Source: Melanopsichium pennsylvanicum
Lineage: Eukaryota; Basidiomycota; Ustilaginomycetes; Ustilaginales
Reading direction: 5' to 3'
DNA length: 64,000 nt
Assembly (NCBI GenBank): GCA_900208305.1
Contig: OAPG01000021.1
Location: 186,001 to 250,000 of the forward strand
Below are positions 10,769 to 19,340 of this stretch, in pieces (positions within the stretch are counted from its first letter, which is position 1; every line of letters begins with the position of its first letter). Both the position numbers and the translations under genes were made by a program. Under the pieces are notes generated by a model, which saw only the letters and a list, made by a program, of their open reading frames with translations, did no database searches and was not told the origin of the DNA.

Positions 10769-13700
10769 TTAGTGTCTCCGTCCCCCCGCCGATTCCTCAT
10801 ACTCCCGGATGAGGTCTGGGCAGTTGAGACAGTCTGTCGGTTCCCACGAGGCTGCCTCCTCGGGGTAGCCCCTCCATTGGACTTTGTACTGCACTTGCCT
10901 ACCTTGTTTTCGCTTTCCCACAATAGCCTCTACCTCGAATTCTAGAGTGTCGTCCGGTAGGGGCGGCGTGACTTCGAGTGTGGAGCGCTGTGGGAGTGAG
11001 CTCGCCCTTTGAGGCTCGAGCATCGAGACATGGAAAACGTCGTGTACGCGCAAACTTGCTGGGAGTTGGAGCCGGTATGCTCTTCTGCCGACTCGTTTGA
11101 GGATGGGGAACGGGCCTGCTAACCTTGTGTCGAGTTTGGGACTGGGTCGAGCTGTCTTCCAGTTCTTTCGGTTGACGTAGACCATGTCTCCAACTTTGAA
11201 CTCGATGTCCTTCCGTTTGCGGTTATATTGCTCAACGGTTCGGCTTTGAGCGTACCTGATTTGCTCCTGTAGATACTCCGTAAATTCTTTTCTTCGGGTG
11301 GCAAACTCTTTTCTCTTGGGGTCGAGCACACCAACTTGTTCTGGGAGATCGGGGTGTGACTTTGGATTCCACCTGTAGCAAGCAAAGAAAGGCGAGACTC
11401 CTATGCTGCTGTGGACCGTGTTGTTGTAAACAAACTCGGCCATCGGCAGCCAGGTTACCCAGTTGTCCTGCTCGTAGTTGCAGTACATACGGAGGTACTG
11501 CTCGACAACTTGATTGACTCGCTCCGTTTGCCCGTCCGTCTGTGGGTGGTAGGCTGTGCTGAGCGAGTGGTGGATGACCAGCTTGTCGGTGAACTCTTTC
11601 CATGCCGCCGAGACGAATTGTCGGCCGCGGTCTGAGACAATGTGCTCCGGTACCCCGAAACGGGACATAACTTGGTCTTTGAGCATCTTTGCCGTCTGCT
11701 CCGACGTTATTGTCTTGTACGTCGGGGTTAAGATGGCATATTTGGTCAACCGGTCGACCACTACGAAGATCGAGTCATACCCCTCCAATTTAGGTAACCC
11801 TTCAATGAAATCCATCGAGATGGAATTCCAGGGTCTTGACGGCGTCGACAGCGGCTGCAAAAGGCCATATGGTCGGTGTCGCGGTGCTTTATATCGAGCG
11901 CACACTGGGCAGCTTGCTACATAGTCAGCAACCCATGCCGCCATATTCAGCCACCAATAATGCCGCCTTGTGAGCTCGAGGGTGGCGTCTCGACCTGCAT
12001 GGCCAGCGGTAGCGCCGTCGTGGCATTGGGACATTACCATGTATCTCAGGTGCTCCACCGAGAGCGAGCGATCCTTTGCTTCGGCGGCACTCCGAGTGTT
12101 GCGTTGACCTTTCTTACCTGGTAATGTGACTCGCGGCACCACTAGCCAACCATCGCGATACCACAGGCCATGTCTAACTTCGAAAGGTTGCTTCTGATGA
12201 AGCTCTGCGAGCTCGGCATCGAGCGGCTGGAAAGTCTTTACGAGTTGGACCAGCCCTCCCTCCGCGATATCGGACATCGTTGGTTTTAGCATATTTATTT
12301 GAGATTTGGCGAGTAGCTCTTTCTTGGCGAATTTCGGTGAAATCCGCCAAGTTGAGTCCACTCGGCGGTTTTCAAAATCCTTGGCAAATACTCGTGCCGG
12401 TAACAGCTGTCGGACGTTGTGTAGGTCTTCTTCTGCGGTCGGCTGCATATCACTTCGTCGTGTCAACGCATCTGGCTCTCCCGCTTTATCTCCCGGTCTG
12501 TATTGGAGTACGAAGTCGAAGTCAGCGAGTAACACTGACCATCGAGCCTGCCGACCTGTGATCTTCCGCTGAGACTTGAAGTATTTGAGCGCCTCGTGAT
12601 CAGTGAGAATAATGAGCTGACTAGGTAGTCCTGCAAGCATGTGCCGCCAGTGGTTGAGACAGACGACAACAGCGAGGAGTTCCTTGTCATGGATCTTGTA
12701 GTTCTTCTCCGCCGATGCCATCTTGCGCGAGTAGAATGCTATTGGGTGCCATCGTCCGTTGTGCTCTTGTTTAAGTACTCCAGCGAGAGCGAAGTCGCTT
12801 GCGTCCGTTTCCAACCGGGTAGGACGATGGTAATCGAAGTGTTTGAGAACCCCAGCGGTGGTGAACATTTCCACCAGCTTGTGGAAAGCAGCGCGAGCGT
12901 CGTCAGGGAGGTCGAACTTCTTGAATCGCTCTGTGGGCTTAACGAGGGAAGTGAGCGGTCTCGCTATACGTGCAAAGTGAGAGATGAATCTGCGATAGAA
13001 GTTGGCGAACCCGAGGAAGCGTTGGATGTCGTGTATCGACTCCGGCATCGGCCATTCCTTGATAGTCCTGATCTTGTCGGGGTCCATCTCGATACCTGAC
13101 GGCTTGATGATATAGCCGAGGAACTCAACAGTATCGGTATGGAACACGCACTTCGAGAGTTTGGCGAATAACCGCCATACCTTGAGCCTACTGAGCACCG
13201 TCCTGACGTGCTCGATGTGTTCCTTCTCGTTGTCGCTGAAGATTAGGAAGTCGTCAAGGTATACTACCACGTATACGCCAATGATGTCGCAGTAGATGGT
13301 GTTGATGAGCGATTGGAAGTGCGCGGGCGCATTTGCCAATCCAAATGGCATGACCAGATACTCATACAGTCCAAGTTGAGTTCCAAACGCGGTTTTCCAT
13401 TTGTCCCCGTCGGCGATCCTAACCAAGTTGTAAGCTGCCTTTAGGTCCAGCTTGGTATAGATCTTTGCTTTTTGTAGGAGGAACAGCTGCTCCTCGATTA
13501 AGGGCAGTGGTGCTCGGTTCTTAACCGTGACCTCGTTGAGACCGCGGTAGTCTACGCAGAGTCGCAGGCCGCCGTCCTTCTTAGGCACAAAGAGGACGGG
13601 GGATCGCGCCAGGCTCTTTGAGGGCCAAATGAATCCCTTCTCGAGATTCTCTTTGAGGTACTTCCTCAGCTTGGCCATCTCCTTAGGCCCCTTGAGATAT

Positions 13701-14533
13701 AGCGGACCTTGAGGTGGCGTCGAACTGGGTAGTAGCTCGATGTGCAAGTCGTGCTTTGTGTGAGGGGGAAGCTTGTCCGCTTCGACCTCGTCGAATACAT
13801 CCTTGAGGGGGTAGTACGGGGCTGGGATTTTGACGGCAGTGGGAGGCTCTTCTAGTGTCGTTTCCATCTCTATGCCTTTGTCGCCTCCCGTGGGGACAAA
13901 GCCAAACGACGGGAGCGACGTCGGAGGAGCGCTGATTAGCATGACCCCTATGGGCCCATCCCGTAGTGCCGCCTGAACGAGCTCGTTGGCGTCGACGAAC
14001 TCGTAGCCATGTACTACTAAGTCTGCTCGAGATTCGGCAGATCGGCCGGTCTCGGCGGATTTCGGTGAAATCCCTTGAACGACCGCGTCTGACCGGATCT
14101 CGTTGGGTTTTCCGAAATCGAGCTGTCCAGTATCCCAATGGACCCTTGGCTGTAGGCGTCGTAGTTCATTGTACCCCAGGATGAAATCGTAGTCGCTAGC
14201 GTCAGCGACGGCGACCTTGAGCATCCCTAGGTGTTGTCCTCCTATGACTACGTCGACGTCAGCAGCGCTTGTGATCGTGAGGGAATGTCCGGTCACTCCG
14301 TGTACGGTTCTGTTTTTTATGGGTTTTGTGGTTATCGAGTACTTGCAAACAAACGGAGCTGAAACTATAGACAATGCAGCGCCGGTGTCGGCGAGAATGC
14401 TAGCAGGATGGTGGTTGACCGTACCTGCTAGCTCGAGTACTGAGGCACCGGAAGCTGCAGAGAAACATAATGAACAATCTTGACATATACAAGGTGATGG
14501 CGAAGGCGGTCTTAGAGCAATGCATGCCATCAT
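10769..14533 (-). CDS. pol: chromovirus Pol polyprotein (PR-RT-RNaseH-IN-chromodomain)
   Basis: 1,254 residues from the ATG at 14533. Domains in order: aspartic protease with LADTG (Asp49); reverse transcriptase with YLDD at 425-428; RNase H (TDASD near 577); integrase with H838, H845, C875, C878 and the D908, D968, E1004 catalytic triad; and a C-terminal chromodomain over the last ~60 residues (YKVQWRGYP...SWEP). The chromodomain defines the chromovirus branch of Ty3/gypsy and in relatives guides integration to chromatin carrying particular histone marks. Two linkers, ISPKSAET (between protease and RT) and ISPKFAKK (between RNase H and integrase), are encoded by copies of the element's 19-bp palindrome. 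The frame is -1 relative to gag, so Pol is probably made as a Gag-Pol fusion by frameshifting. Its ATG overlaps the gag stop. No inactivating change is seen. Confidence 0.96.
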   Translation of the reverse strand: MMACIALRPPSPSPCICQDCSLCFSAASGASVLELAGTVNHHPASILADTGAALSIVSAPFVCKYSITTKPIKNRTVHGVTGHSLTITSAADVDVVIGGQHLGMLKVAVADASDYDFILGYNELRRLQPRVHWDTGQLDFGKPNEIRSDAVVQGISPKSAETGRSAESRADLVVHGYEFVDANELVQAALRDGPIGVMLISAPPTSLPSFGFVPTGGDKGIEMETTLEEPPTAVKIPAPYYPLKDVFDEVEADKLPPHTKHDLHIELLPSSTPPQGPLYLKGPKEMAKLRKYLKENLEKGFIWPSKSLARSPVLFVPKKDGGLRLCVDYRGLNEVTVKNRAPLPLIEEQLFLLQKAKIYTKLDLKAAYNLVRIADGDKWKTAFGTQLGLYEYLVMPFGLANAPAHFQSLINTIYCDIIGVYVVVYLDDFLIFSDNEKEHIEHVRTVLSRLKVWRLFAKLSKCVFHTDTVEFLGYIIKPSGIEMDPDKIRTIKEWPMPESIHDIQRFLGFANFYRRFISHFARIARPLTSLVKPTERFKKFDLPDDARAAFHKLVEMFTTAGVLKHFDYHRPTRLETDASDFALAGVLKQEHNGRWHPIAFYSRKMASAEKNYKIHDKELLAVVVCLNHWRHMLAGLPSQLIILTDHEALKYFKSQRKITGRQARWSVLLADFDFVLQYRPGDKAGEPDALTRRSDMQPTAEEDLHNVRQLLPARVFAKDFENRRVDSTWRISPKFAKKELLAKSQINMLKPTMSDIAEGGLVQLVKTFQPLDAELAELHQKQPFEVRHGLWYRDGWLVVPRVTLPGKKGQRNTRSAAEAKDRSLSVEHLRYMVMSQCHDGATAGHAGRDATLELTRRHYWWLNMAAWVADYVASCPVCARYKAPRHRPYGLLQPLSTPSRPWNSISMDFIEGLPKLEGYDSIFVVVDRLTKYAILTPTYKTITSEQTAKMLKDQVMSRFGVPEHIVSDRGRQFVSAAWKEFTDKLVIHHSLSTAYHPQTDGQTERVNQVVEQYLRMYCNYEQDNWVTWLPMAEFVYNNTVHSSIGVSPFFACYRWNPKSHPDLPEQVGVLDPKRKEFATRRKEFTEYLQEQIRYAQSRTVEQYNRKRKDIEFKVGDMVYVNRKNWKTARPSPKLDTRLAGPFPILKRVGRRAYRLQLPASLRVHDVFHVSMLEPQRASSLPQRSTLEVTPPLPDDTLEFEVEAIVGKRKQGRQVQYKVQWRGYPEEAASWEPTDCLNCPDLIREYEESAGGRRH
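12328..12346. repeat. 19-bp palindromic motif inside pol (RNase H-integrase linker)
   Basis: CGAATTTCGGTGAAATCCG, a near-perfect inverted repeat around GGT. On the minus strand it encodes part of ISPKFAKK. Same family as the copies in the LTRs and at 14056-14074. Confidence 0.7.
14056..14074. repeat. 19-bp palindromic motif inside pol (protease-RT linker)
   Basis: CGGATTTCGGTGAAATCCC. On the minus strand it encodes part of GISPKSAET. Same motif family as 12328-12346. Confidence 0.7.
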
Positions 14534-14557
14534 TGCATCGCTCCAAGGTCGTTTCCC
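14515..14557 (-). promoter_or_regulatory. programmed -1 ribosomal frameshift signal between gag and pol
   Basis: Reading on the minus strand: slippery heptamer GGGAAAC (14557-14551) in the correct gag phase (GA-G GGA AAC), a 7-nt spacer (14550-14544), then a stem-loop with arms GAGCGATGCA (14543-14534) and TGCATTGCTC (14524-14515), nine paired bases plus one G-U, and a 9-nt loop. The gag stop TGA (14532-14530) and the pol ATG lie in the loop. A -1 slip continues open into pol (next residues RPWSDAMMAC). Heptamer, spacer and stem match the known layout of retroviral -1 signals. Confidence 0.82.
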
Positions 14558-15900
14558 TCGTCCTCGTGGTAGGGCTCGCCTGCGTCGTGATCGTCGGCGA
14601 AGAGGTTGGGGTCAAAGTGGTCTTCAAGACCGCCATCGTCTTCGCGATGGTCTTCAGCTCCGTCTCCTTCCTCTGGTGAGCCGTCCTGTGGTTTCTCCGA
14701 CTCCAACACCACGTGCGCTCGCATCTGTGGTCCTGATGGTCTAGCCGGGTAAACCGTTGGCTTGGCGTCTGGACAGTTCCGCTGCCAATGCCCGGTCTTG
14801 CCGCAGACCCTACAAGCGTCGCTGTTAAATGTCGTCGGGCCGGGGACGACCCTTCGGTCGTCGCAAGGTCTTGGTGGTGCTTCCCGTACCGGCAGCTTCT
14901 GTGCCAGATGAGGGGGCAACGGTCGAGAGCCAGTTCTCTGGGGAATGCCCGGTTCAGTATGAGCAGTCCTGATTGCTGGGGTTGAGGCGAAGCGGACAGC
15001 ATTCTGCTGATGCCGCATACGCTGGCGATCAATGTCCTCGACCTCCCGGTACCAGGCCCACTGGTCTTCAGGTGGGTTACGCTCGAACTTCTCCTGAAGC
15101 GAGCAAGTAAGGCTCCCTCGGAAGAGGTCGATGACGAACTCAGGGTCCTCCATGTGGCACTGAGCTGCCAGGTCTCGGAATTGCTTGACATGTCGCGTTG
15201 CTGCTCCTGGTGTGTCGGTAATAAGCCTCAGCGCTAGGAGTTTGTTGTAGGCATCGACCCTGTTGCTGCGCTGATTGTACAGCTCCCTGAGTCGAGTGGT
15301 GAAGTGGCTCCAATCATGGAAGAGCATCCCTTGACGATGCCAATCGACGCGGAGCTTACCCTTCCACCACTCTCGAGCGGTGCCCTCAAGCTGGGCTGCC
15401 GTGTGTAGGATCATCGAAGTATGGCCGTACACACCATTAGCCTTGAACCAAGCGTCGGCCTCGAGAATGAAGATATCGATGTCGCGAGTGTCGAGCTTGG
15501 GGAATGGGGTCTTGAGGGCAGCGTGGGGCTGAGTGTCCTGTTCACTGCCAGTGCCGGTCCATGCCTCCGGGGTCACCGGTTTGACATACCGAGGTCCAGT
15601 AGGCGTAGCGTACTTTTCTTGGTCGGTGTACGCTCGTCGGTCGAGAATGTCGAAGGTGACAGACCGAGGGTGTGGTCTAGTCGCAGGAGTGGGTGTCTCG
15701 AGACCACCGAGGTAGGACTCATCCGCCTGCTGCGAGGCTCGACGGGTCGGGGAGCTTAGATCATGCTCCCTAGCTCGTCGACCAGGGGATGGAGTCTCCT
15801 GTTGGTCGAGCCGAGCCTTGAGTGCGGCATTGTCTACCTGCTGCTGCTCAAGGAGGGCGATGAGGCGGTCGAGTCTGTCATGTAGTGCAGAGTCGGCCAT
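14530..15900 (-). CDS. gag: chromovirus Gag protein with CCHC zinc knuckle
   Basis: 456 residues from the ATG at 15900 (MADSALHDRL). The N-terminus is a helical, Leu/Gln-rich segment (LDRLIALLEQQQ), followed by an Arg/Pro/Thr-rich linker and the retrotransposon Gag fold (WWKGKL, WSHFTTRLRELY, and the region around FRDLAAQC). Near the C-terminus is one zinc knuckle, CRVCGKTGHWQRNC (C-x2-C-x4-H-x4-C), which in relatives binds RNA. The last ~60 residues are very acidic (Asp/Glu/His). The stop TGA overlaps the pol start (ATGA). Gag forms the particle that packages the element's RNA. Confidence 0.93.
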   Translation of the reverse strand: MADSALHDRLDRLIALLEQQQVDNAALKARLDQQETPSPGRRAREHDLSSPTRRASQQADESYLGGLETPTPATRPHPRSVTFDILDRRAYTDQEKYATPTGPRYVKPVTPEAWTGTGSEQDTQPHAALKTPFPKLDTRDIDIFILEADAWFKANGVYGHTSMILHTAAQLEGTAREWWKGKLRVDWHRQGMLFHDWSHFTTRLRELYNQRSNRVDAYNKLLALRLITDTPGAATRHVKQFRDLAAQCHMEDPEFVIDLFRGSLTCSLQEKFERNPPEDQWAWYREVEDIDRQRMRHQQNAVRFASTPAIRTAHTEPGIPQRTGSRPLPPHLAQKLPVREAPPRPCDDRRVVPGPTTFNSDACRVCGKTGHWQRNCPDAKPTVYPARPSGPQMRAHVVLESEKPQDGSPEEGDGAEDHREDDGGLEDHFDPNLFADDHDAGEPYHEDEGNDLGAMQ

Positions 15901-15929
15901 CTTGGTGAACTTGGGGCGTCGCTTGTACA

Positions 15930-15939
15930 ATCCACTCTA
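15930..15939 (-). other. primer-binding site, probably self-primed
   Basis: On the minus strand TAGAGTGGAT begins one base after the LTR end. It is exactly complementary to ATCCACTCTA in the LTR leader, about 45 nt downstream of the start of the TATA box (16447-16438 in the 5' LTR). No convincing tRNA 3' end match is seen. In Tf1 and related chromoviruses the RNA 5' end primes its own reverse transcription in this way. Confidence 0.65.
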
Positions 15940-15940
15940 A

Positions 15941-16675
15941 TGTCAGCGGTCGCGTGCCAGAGATCCAAATTCCCGTGAGAAAACGCGACTCGCCGGATTT
16001 CAGTGAGTTCCGGCGGTTAAGCGTGGCCTCAACGGATATCGAAGAGAATCCCGCGAGTGGCGATCTCTCGACGGATATCGGCTGACCGCTGGTGACACTC
16101 CGTACAGAGGTAATGCGGCAAGCTCGGACGGGGTACTCGGTCGACGCGAGTGTCACGACGTCGACGGGATACTGCTGGGGGCTGGTTAGATCTCAGCCGT
16201 CGTTGCTGGTGGGGATATGAGGGACTGGTTGTGGTGCCAGGCCCGCGGTTGAGGTTCCGCCTGTAGTTGAAGTGCTACAGCGTCGATTGGGGTGTCGACG
16301 ACGTCTATATGTTGTTCTCCGTTCACCGACGGGGACACAGACTATATGGATCGCAATGAATGGTATTGCGATGTGCGACGTGTGAAGAGTATGGTAAGTA
16401 CGGCGTACTGATAACTATGTGTGACTGAGATATAAGATAGAGTGGATGAGCTTCCGCTCATCCGATAGCGGGGAACAGAGTATTTATATATATGTATCGT
16501 GTGCGAGGTCCATCGGTACTGTACGACCTGCGTGTGTCGAGCTTGGACCCCCGCACGATAAGACTGCCCCCTAGTCCTTCGGCAGGGTGCTTCCGAGCAC
16601 GCCCGCGTGCTCCCTCTCCGTTGCCCCCTGGGCGTCGATAGGCCCACGTGTCGTTCCGGCGTGGCGTTGGTCGCC
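15941..16675 (-). repeat. truncated 5' LTR of the chromovirus
   Basis: Same orientation as the LTR at 8059-9068 and identical except for two differences (A/G near 15967 and T/C near 16114), both CpG transitions. It keeps the TATA box, leader and downstream part but lacks about 275 bp of the far 5' (U3) end. At that point it runs into a fold-back junction with an inverted LTR. Confidence 0.9.
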
Positions 16676-16693
16676 ACGCCGGAACGACACGTG
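16645..16693. repeat. 49-nt perfect hairpin at the junction of two inverted LTRs
   Basis: Two 22-bp perfectly complementary arms (16645-16666 and 16672-16693) separated by the 5-nt loop TTGGT. The left arm belongs to the truncated LTR. The right arm is its fold-back copy and joins the inverted LTR through a short CACG homology. It marks a rearrangement point. Confidence 0.9.
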
Positions 16694-17693
16694 AGTGGGT
16701 CCCAAGGAAGAGGTCTGCGCAGACCAGAGATGTTGAATCGGCTGAGATCCGGTGGGAGAGCATGTCTCGACGGATCTCAGGGAGATCTGGTGGATATTGG
16801 TGGGCTCATGGGATTTAAGGTTAGCGCAGGACCGAGAAGTTGAATCGGACAAAATCCGGTGAAAGAGCAGGTCTTAACGGATCTCACGGAAATTCGGCGA
16901 GTGGCAGTGACTCGCCGGATATCGAAGGTATCGATGGCGAGGGGGGTATCTGCCACGGCGGCGACCAACGCCACGCCGGAACGACACGTGGGCCTATCGA
17001 CGCCCAGGGGGCAACGGAGAGGGAGCACGCGGGCGTGCTCGGAAGCACCCTGCCGAAGGACTAGGGGGCAGTCTTATCGTGCGGGGGTCCAAGCTCGACA
17101 CACGCAGGTCGTACAGTACCGATGGACCTCGCACACGATACATATATATAAATACTCTGTTCCCCGCTATCGGATGAGCGGAAGCTCATCCACTCTATCT
17201 TATATCTCAGTCACACATAGTTATCAGTACGCCGTACTTACCATACTCTTCACACGTCGCACATTGCAATACCATTCATTGCGATCCATATAGTCTGTGT
17301 CCCCGTCGGTGAACGGAGAACAACGTATAGACGTCGTCGACACCACAATCGACGCTGTAGCACCTCAACTACAGGCGGAACCTCAACCGCGGGCCTGGCA
17401 CCACAACCAGTCCCTCATAACTCCACCGGCAACGACGGCTGAGGTCTAACCCAGCCATCAGCAGTATCCCGTCGACGTCGTGACACTCGCGTCGACCGAA
17501 TACCCCGTCCGAGCTTGCCGCGTTACCTCTGTACGGAGTGTCACCAGCGGTCAGCCAATATCCGTCGAGAGATCGCCACTCGCGGGATTCTCTTCGATAT
17601 CCGTTGAGGCCACGCTTAACCGCCGGAACTCACTGAAATCCGGCGAGTCGCGTTTTCTCACGGGAATTCGGATCTCTGGCACGCGACCGCTGA
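16688..17693 (+). mobile_element. inverted, nearly full-length LTR of the same family
   Basis: The reverse complement of LTR 8059-9068, lacking only the outermost few bases at its left end and ending at CCGCTGACA (17693). It differs from the other two LTRs at clearly more positions (for example near 17263, 17324, 17347 and several within 17418-17458), so it derives from a different insertion. It has its own TATA box (17143-17154) and leader decamer (17188-17197) directed to the right. No internal region follows, so it is a solo LTR or an end fragment. Confidence 0.9.
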
Positions 17694-18240
17694 CAAGTAT
17701 GACCTCACACCAGACTGAGCCAGATTTACTGCGCTGAGAGGTACGCTGGATTAAGTTGCTGGGCCTACCTGCAACAAGTTGCTCTCACAATCCAATCTCA
17801 CAGTGTTATTAGGGATTGCTCAACTTCTTCAGGGATCTGATCTGCTGTACAAGTGGACCAGAGCTTTGCCTGGGGTGACTTGCACGCAATCTTGCTGCTG
17901 CTGTTTATACAACTTTCTTTGCGCTCATGCAACTACTGCAGAACTTGCAAGGATCTCATTGGTGAGAATGACCTTTCAGAACCATTAGTAACCCCAAGGA
18001 AACCAGGGACAAATCTTGCCCTTCTAGACCAGAGCAAACAAACATGGCAAGCAACAGTATCCTGGATGTCAAGCATGTGCCAGTTGAGAATTGATGGCAT
18101 GGCAGCAAGGCTGGCAAGGGTGCCTGAATCCCCTTTTGGGCATTATTGTGAGCTAAAATTTGGTCCACTTTCTTACGTTCCTTATTTGACAATTCAATTT
18201 TCTTCATCTCTAAGTTGGTGAATTTTCCTCATGTGCGCCG
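17694..18240. repeat. CpG-depleted relic sequence right of the retrotransposon
   Basis: Composition as in the left relic: very few CpG, excess TpG and CpA, no long conserved frame. Probably an old degraded repeat; not identified, and no obvious similarity to the left relic by eye. Confidence 0.45.
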
Positions 18241-19340
18241 ACAAGCTCTGACACAACTGTCAATCTTTGCCTCCCAACATCTTGATTTAACTAAGCGGAG
18301 GGAAAATGTTAAACATATACTTATTTGCCGGACATTTACCACTCACAACTGAACGTTGCGCAACGGCATGTACAGAACAGCAAGCTTTGTCACAACTGGT
18401 TCTGCAGAAATGCGGTGAAATGAGCAGTCGGTGAAGTCGAGGTGGGATCGAGATCGCTAAAGCCAAGCGAGCTCCAAATCTGGAAGCTCGCTACAAACGA
18501 CACAGTACAGCAACACCTCATGATTTCTGACCACACCGGCCAACTATTTTCAGCCATCCACTGCCCTTTCATTGCGTTCGAGTCTGCAAGGCTGCAATAC
18601 AGTAGACGTCTCTGCATCCCATTTCTTCAAAGCTGGGCCCCGCATTGTGTCGATTTCTGATTTCGCTCTGCCGCGGATCGAGCGTCACAGCACACTCAAA
18701 CGCCGCCGGGTGATCCTGCCTTCTAACAGCTACAGCATCACACACTCTCGTTGCGTTGACGTGCTGAAACGATGTTCTGCATCGACCGGGCGTCTCGTCC
18801 TCTGCTATTTCCTCTTTCCTCTTCCGAAATCCCTTCGATACCCCCATCTCACTCTCCCATTTCAGCTGACCCCTTCTCCGGCTTCATCTACTAGCTGCAC
18901 AACCTGTCGTGCTTCCACAGCACAAATCCCCAACCGGTGACTCTCGCAGGGGTCGCCGGTAGGTGCACCGACTTTTTTGCCGAAAGAGGAAGGAACAATA
19001 ATGTTCTCACTGTGCAGGCATCCATGCTTGCTCAGCTTTGTGCTACTATTAACCCTTGCCTTCTCGAAGTAGACTTTGAAATGTTTTGTGAATTTTTGTC
19101 CCAATGTGGAAGATTGAGCTGAGCAACGCCTCCTATTGCGTTACCTTACCGATCGTGTTGCCTTTCATTCTTCAGCAGTCAACAGGAATTCAGATAGTCG
19201 TGCATTTAGCAGCCAAACAAGGTTGGTGGCAATCAAGCCGAGACCGACCGGCGATCTTGAGATGAGAGAGTCACGGACCATTGTGTGTTTGTTAACCGAA
19301 GCCGCAGTTTTGACAATGCTCCAATGGCAACTTTTCTTCC
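18241..19340. other. intergenic, upstream of the GH3 gene
   Basis: The sequence returns to normal composition. No gene is recognised; short frames on both strands overlap one another and resemble nothing known. Probably promoter and leader of the beta-glucosidase gene. Confidence 0.5.

Larger units (their letters stand above)
8059..16675 (-). mobile_element. Ty3/gypsy chromovirus LTR retrotransposon, nearly complete
   Basis: Reading on the minus strand: truncated 5' LTR (16675-15941), primer-binding site, gag, pol (protease, reverse transcriptase, RNase H, integrase, chromodomain), a region with a gene on the opposite strand, polypurine tract, and 3' LTR (9068-8059). The internal part is 6,872 bp. 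LTRs start TGTCA and end TGACA. All protein frames are open and key catalytic residues are present. The two LTRs differ at only two positions across the shared ~735 bp, so the insertion is recent. Outer flanks (CAGCC left, and AGTAT right of the adjoining inverted LTR) do not match as a target-site duplication, consistent with rearrangement at the 5' end. The element may still be transcribed, because the truncated LTR keeps its TATA box. Confidence 0.93.

Noticed and set aside
15911..15939. tRNA-primed PBS
   Set aside because: The sequence after the LTR lacks a convincing complement to a tRNA 3' end with T-arm; the self-priming match is better.
8054..17698. Target-site duplication of the retrotransposon
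   Set aside because: Outer flanks CAGCC and AGTAT do not match; the 5' end is rearranged, so no duplication can be shown.
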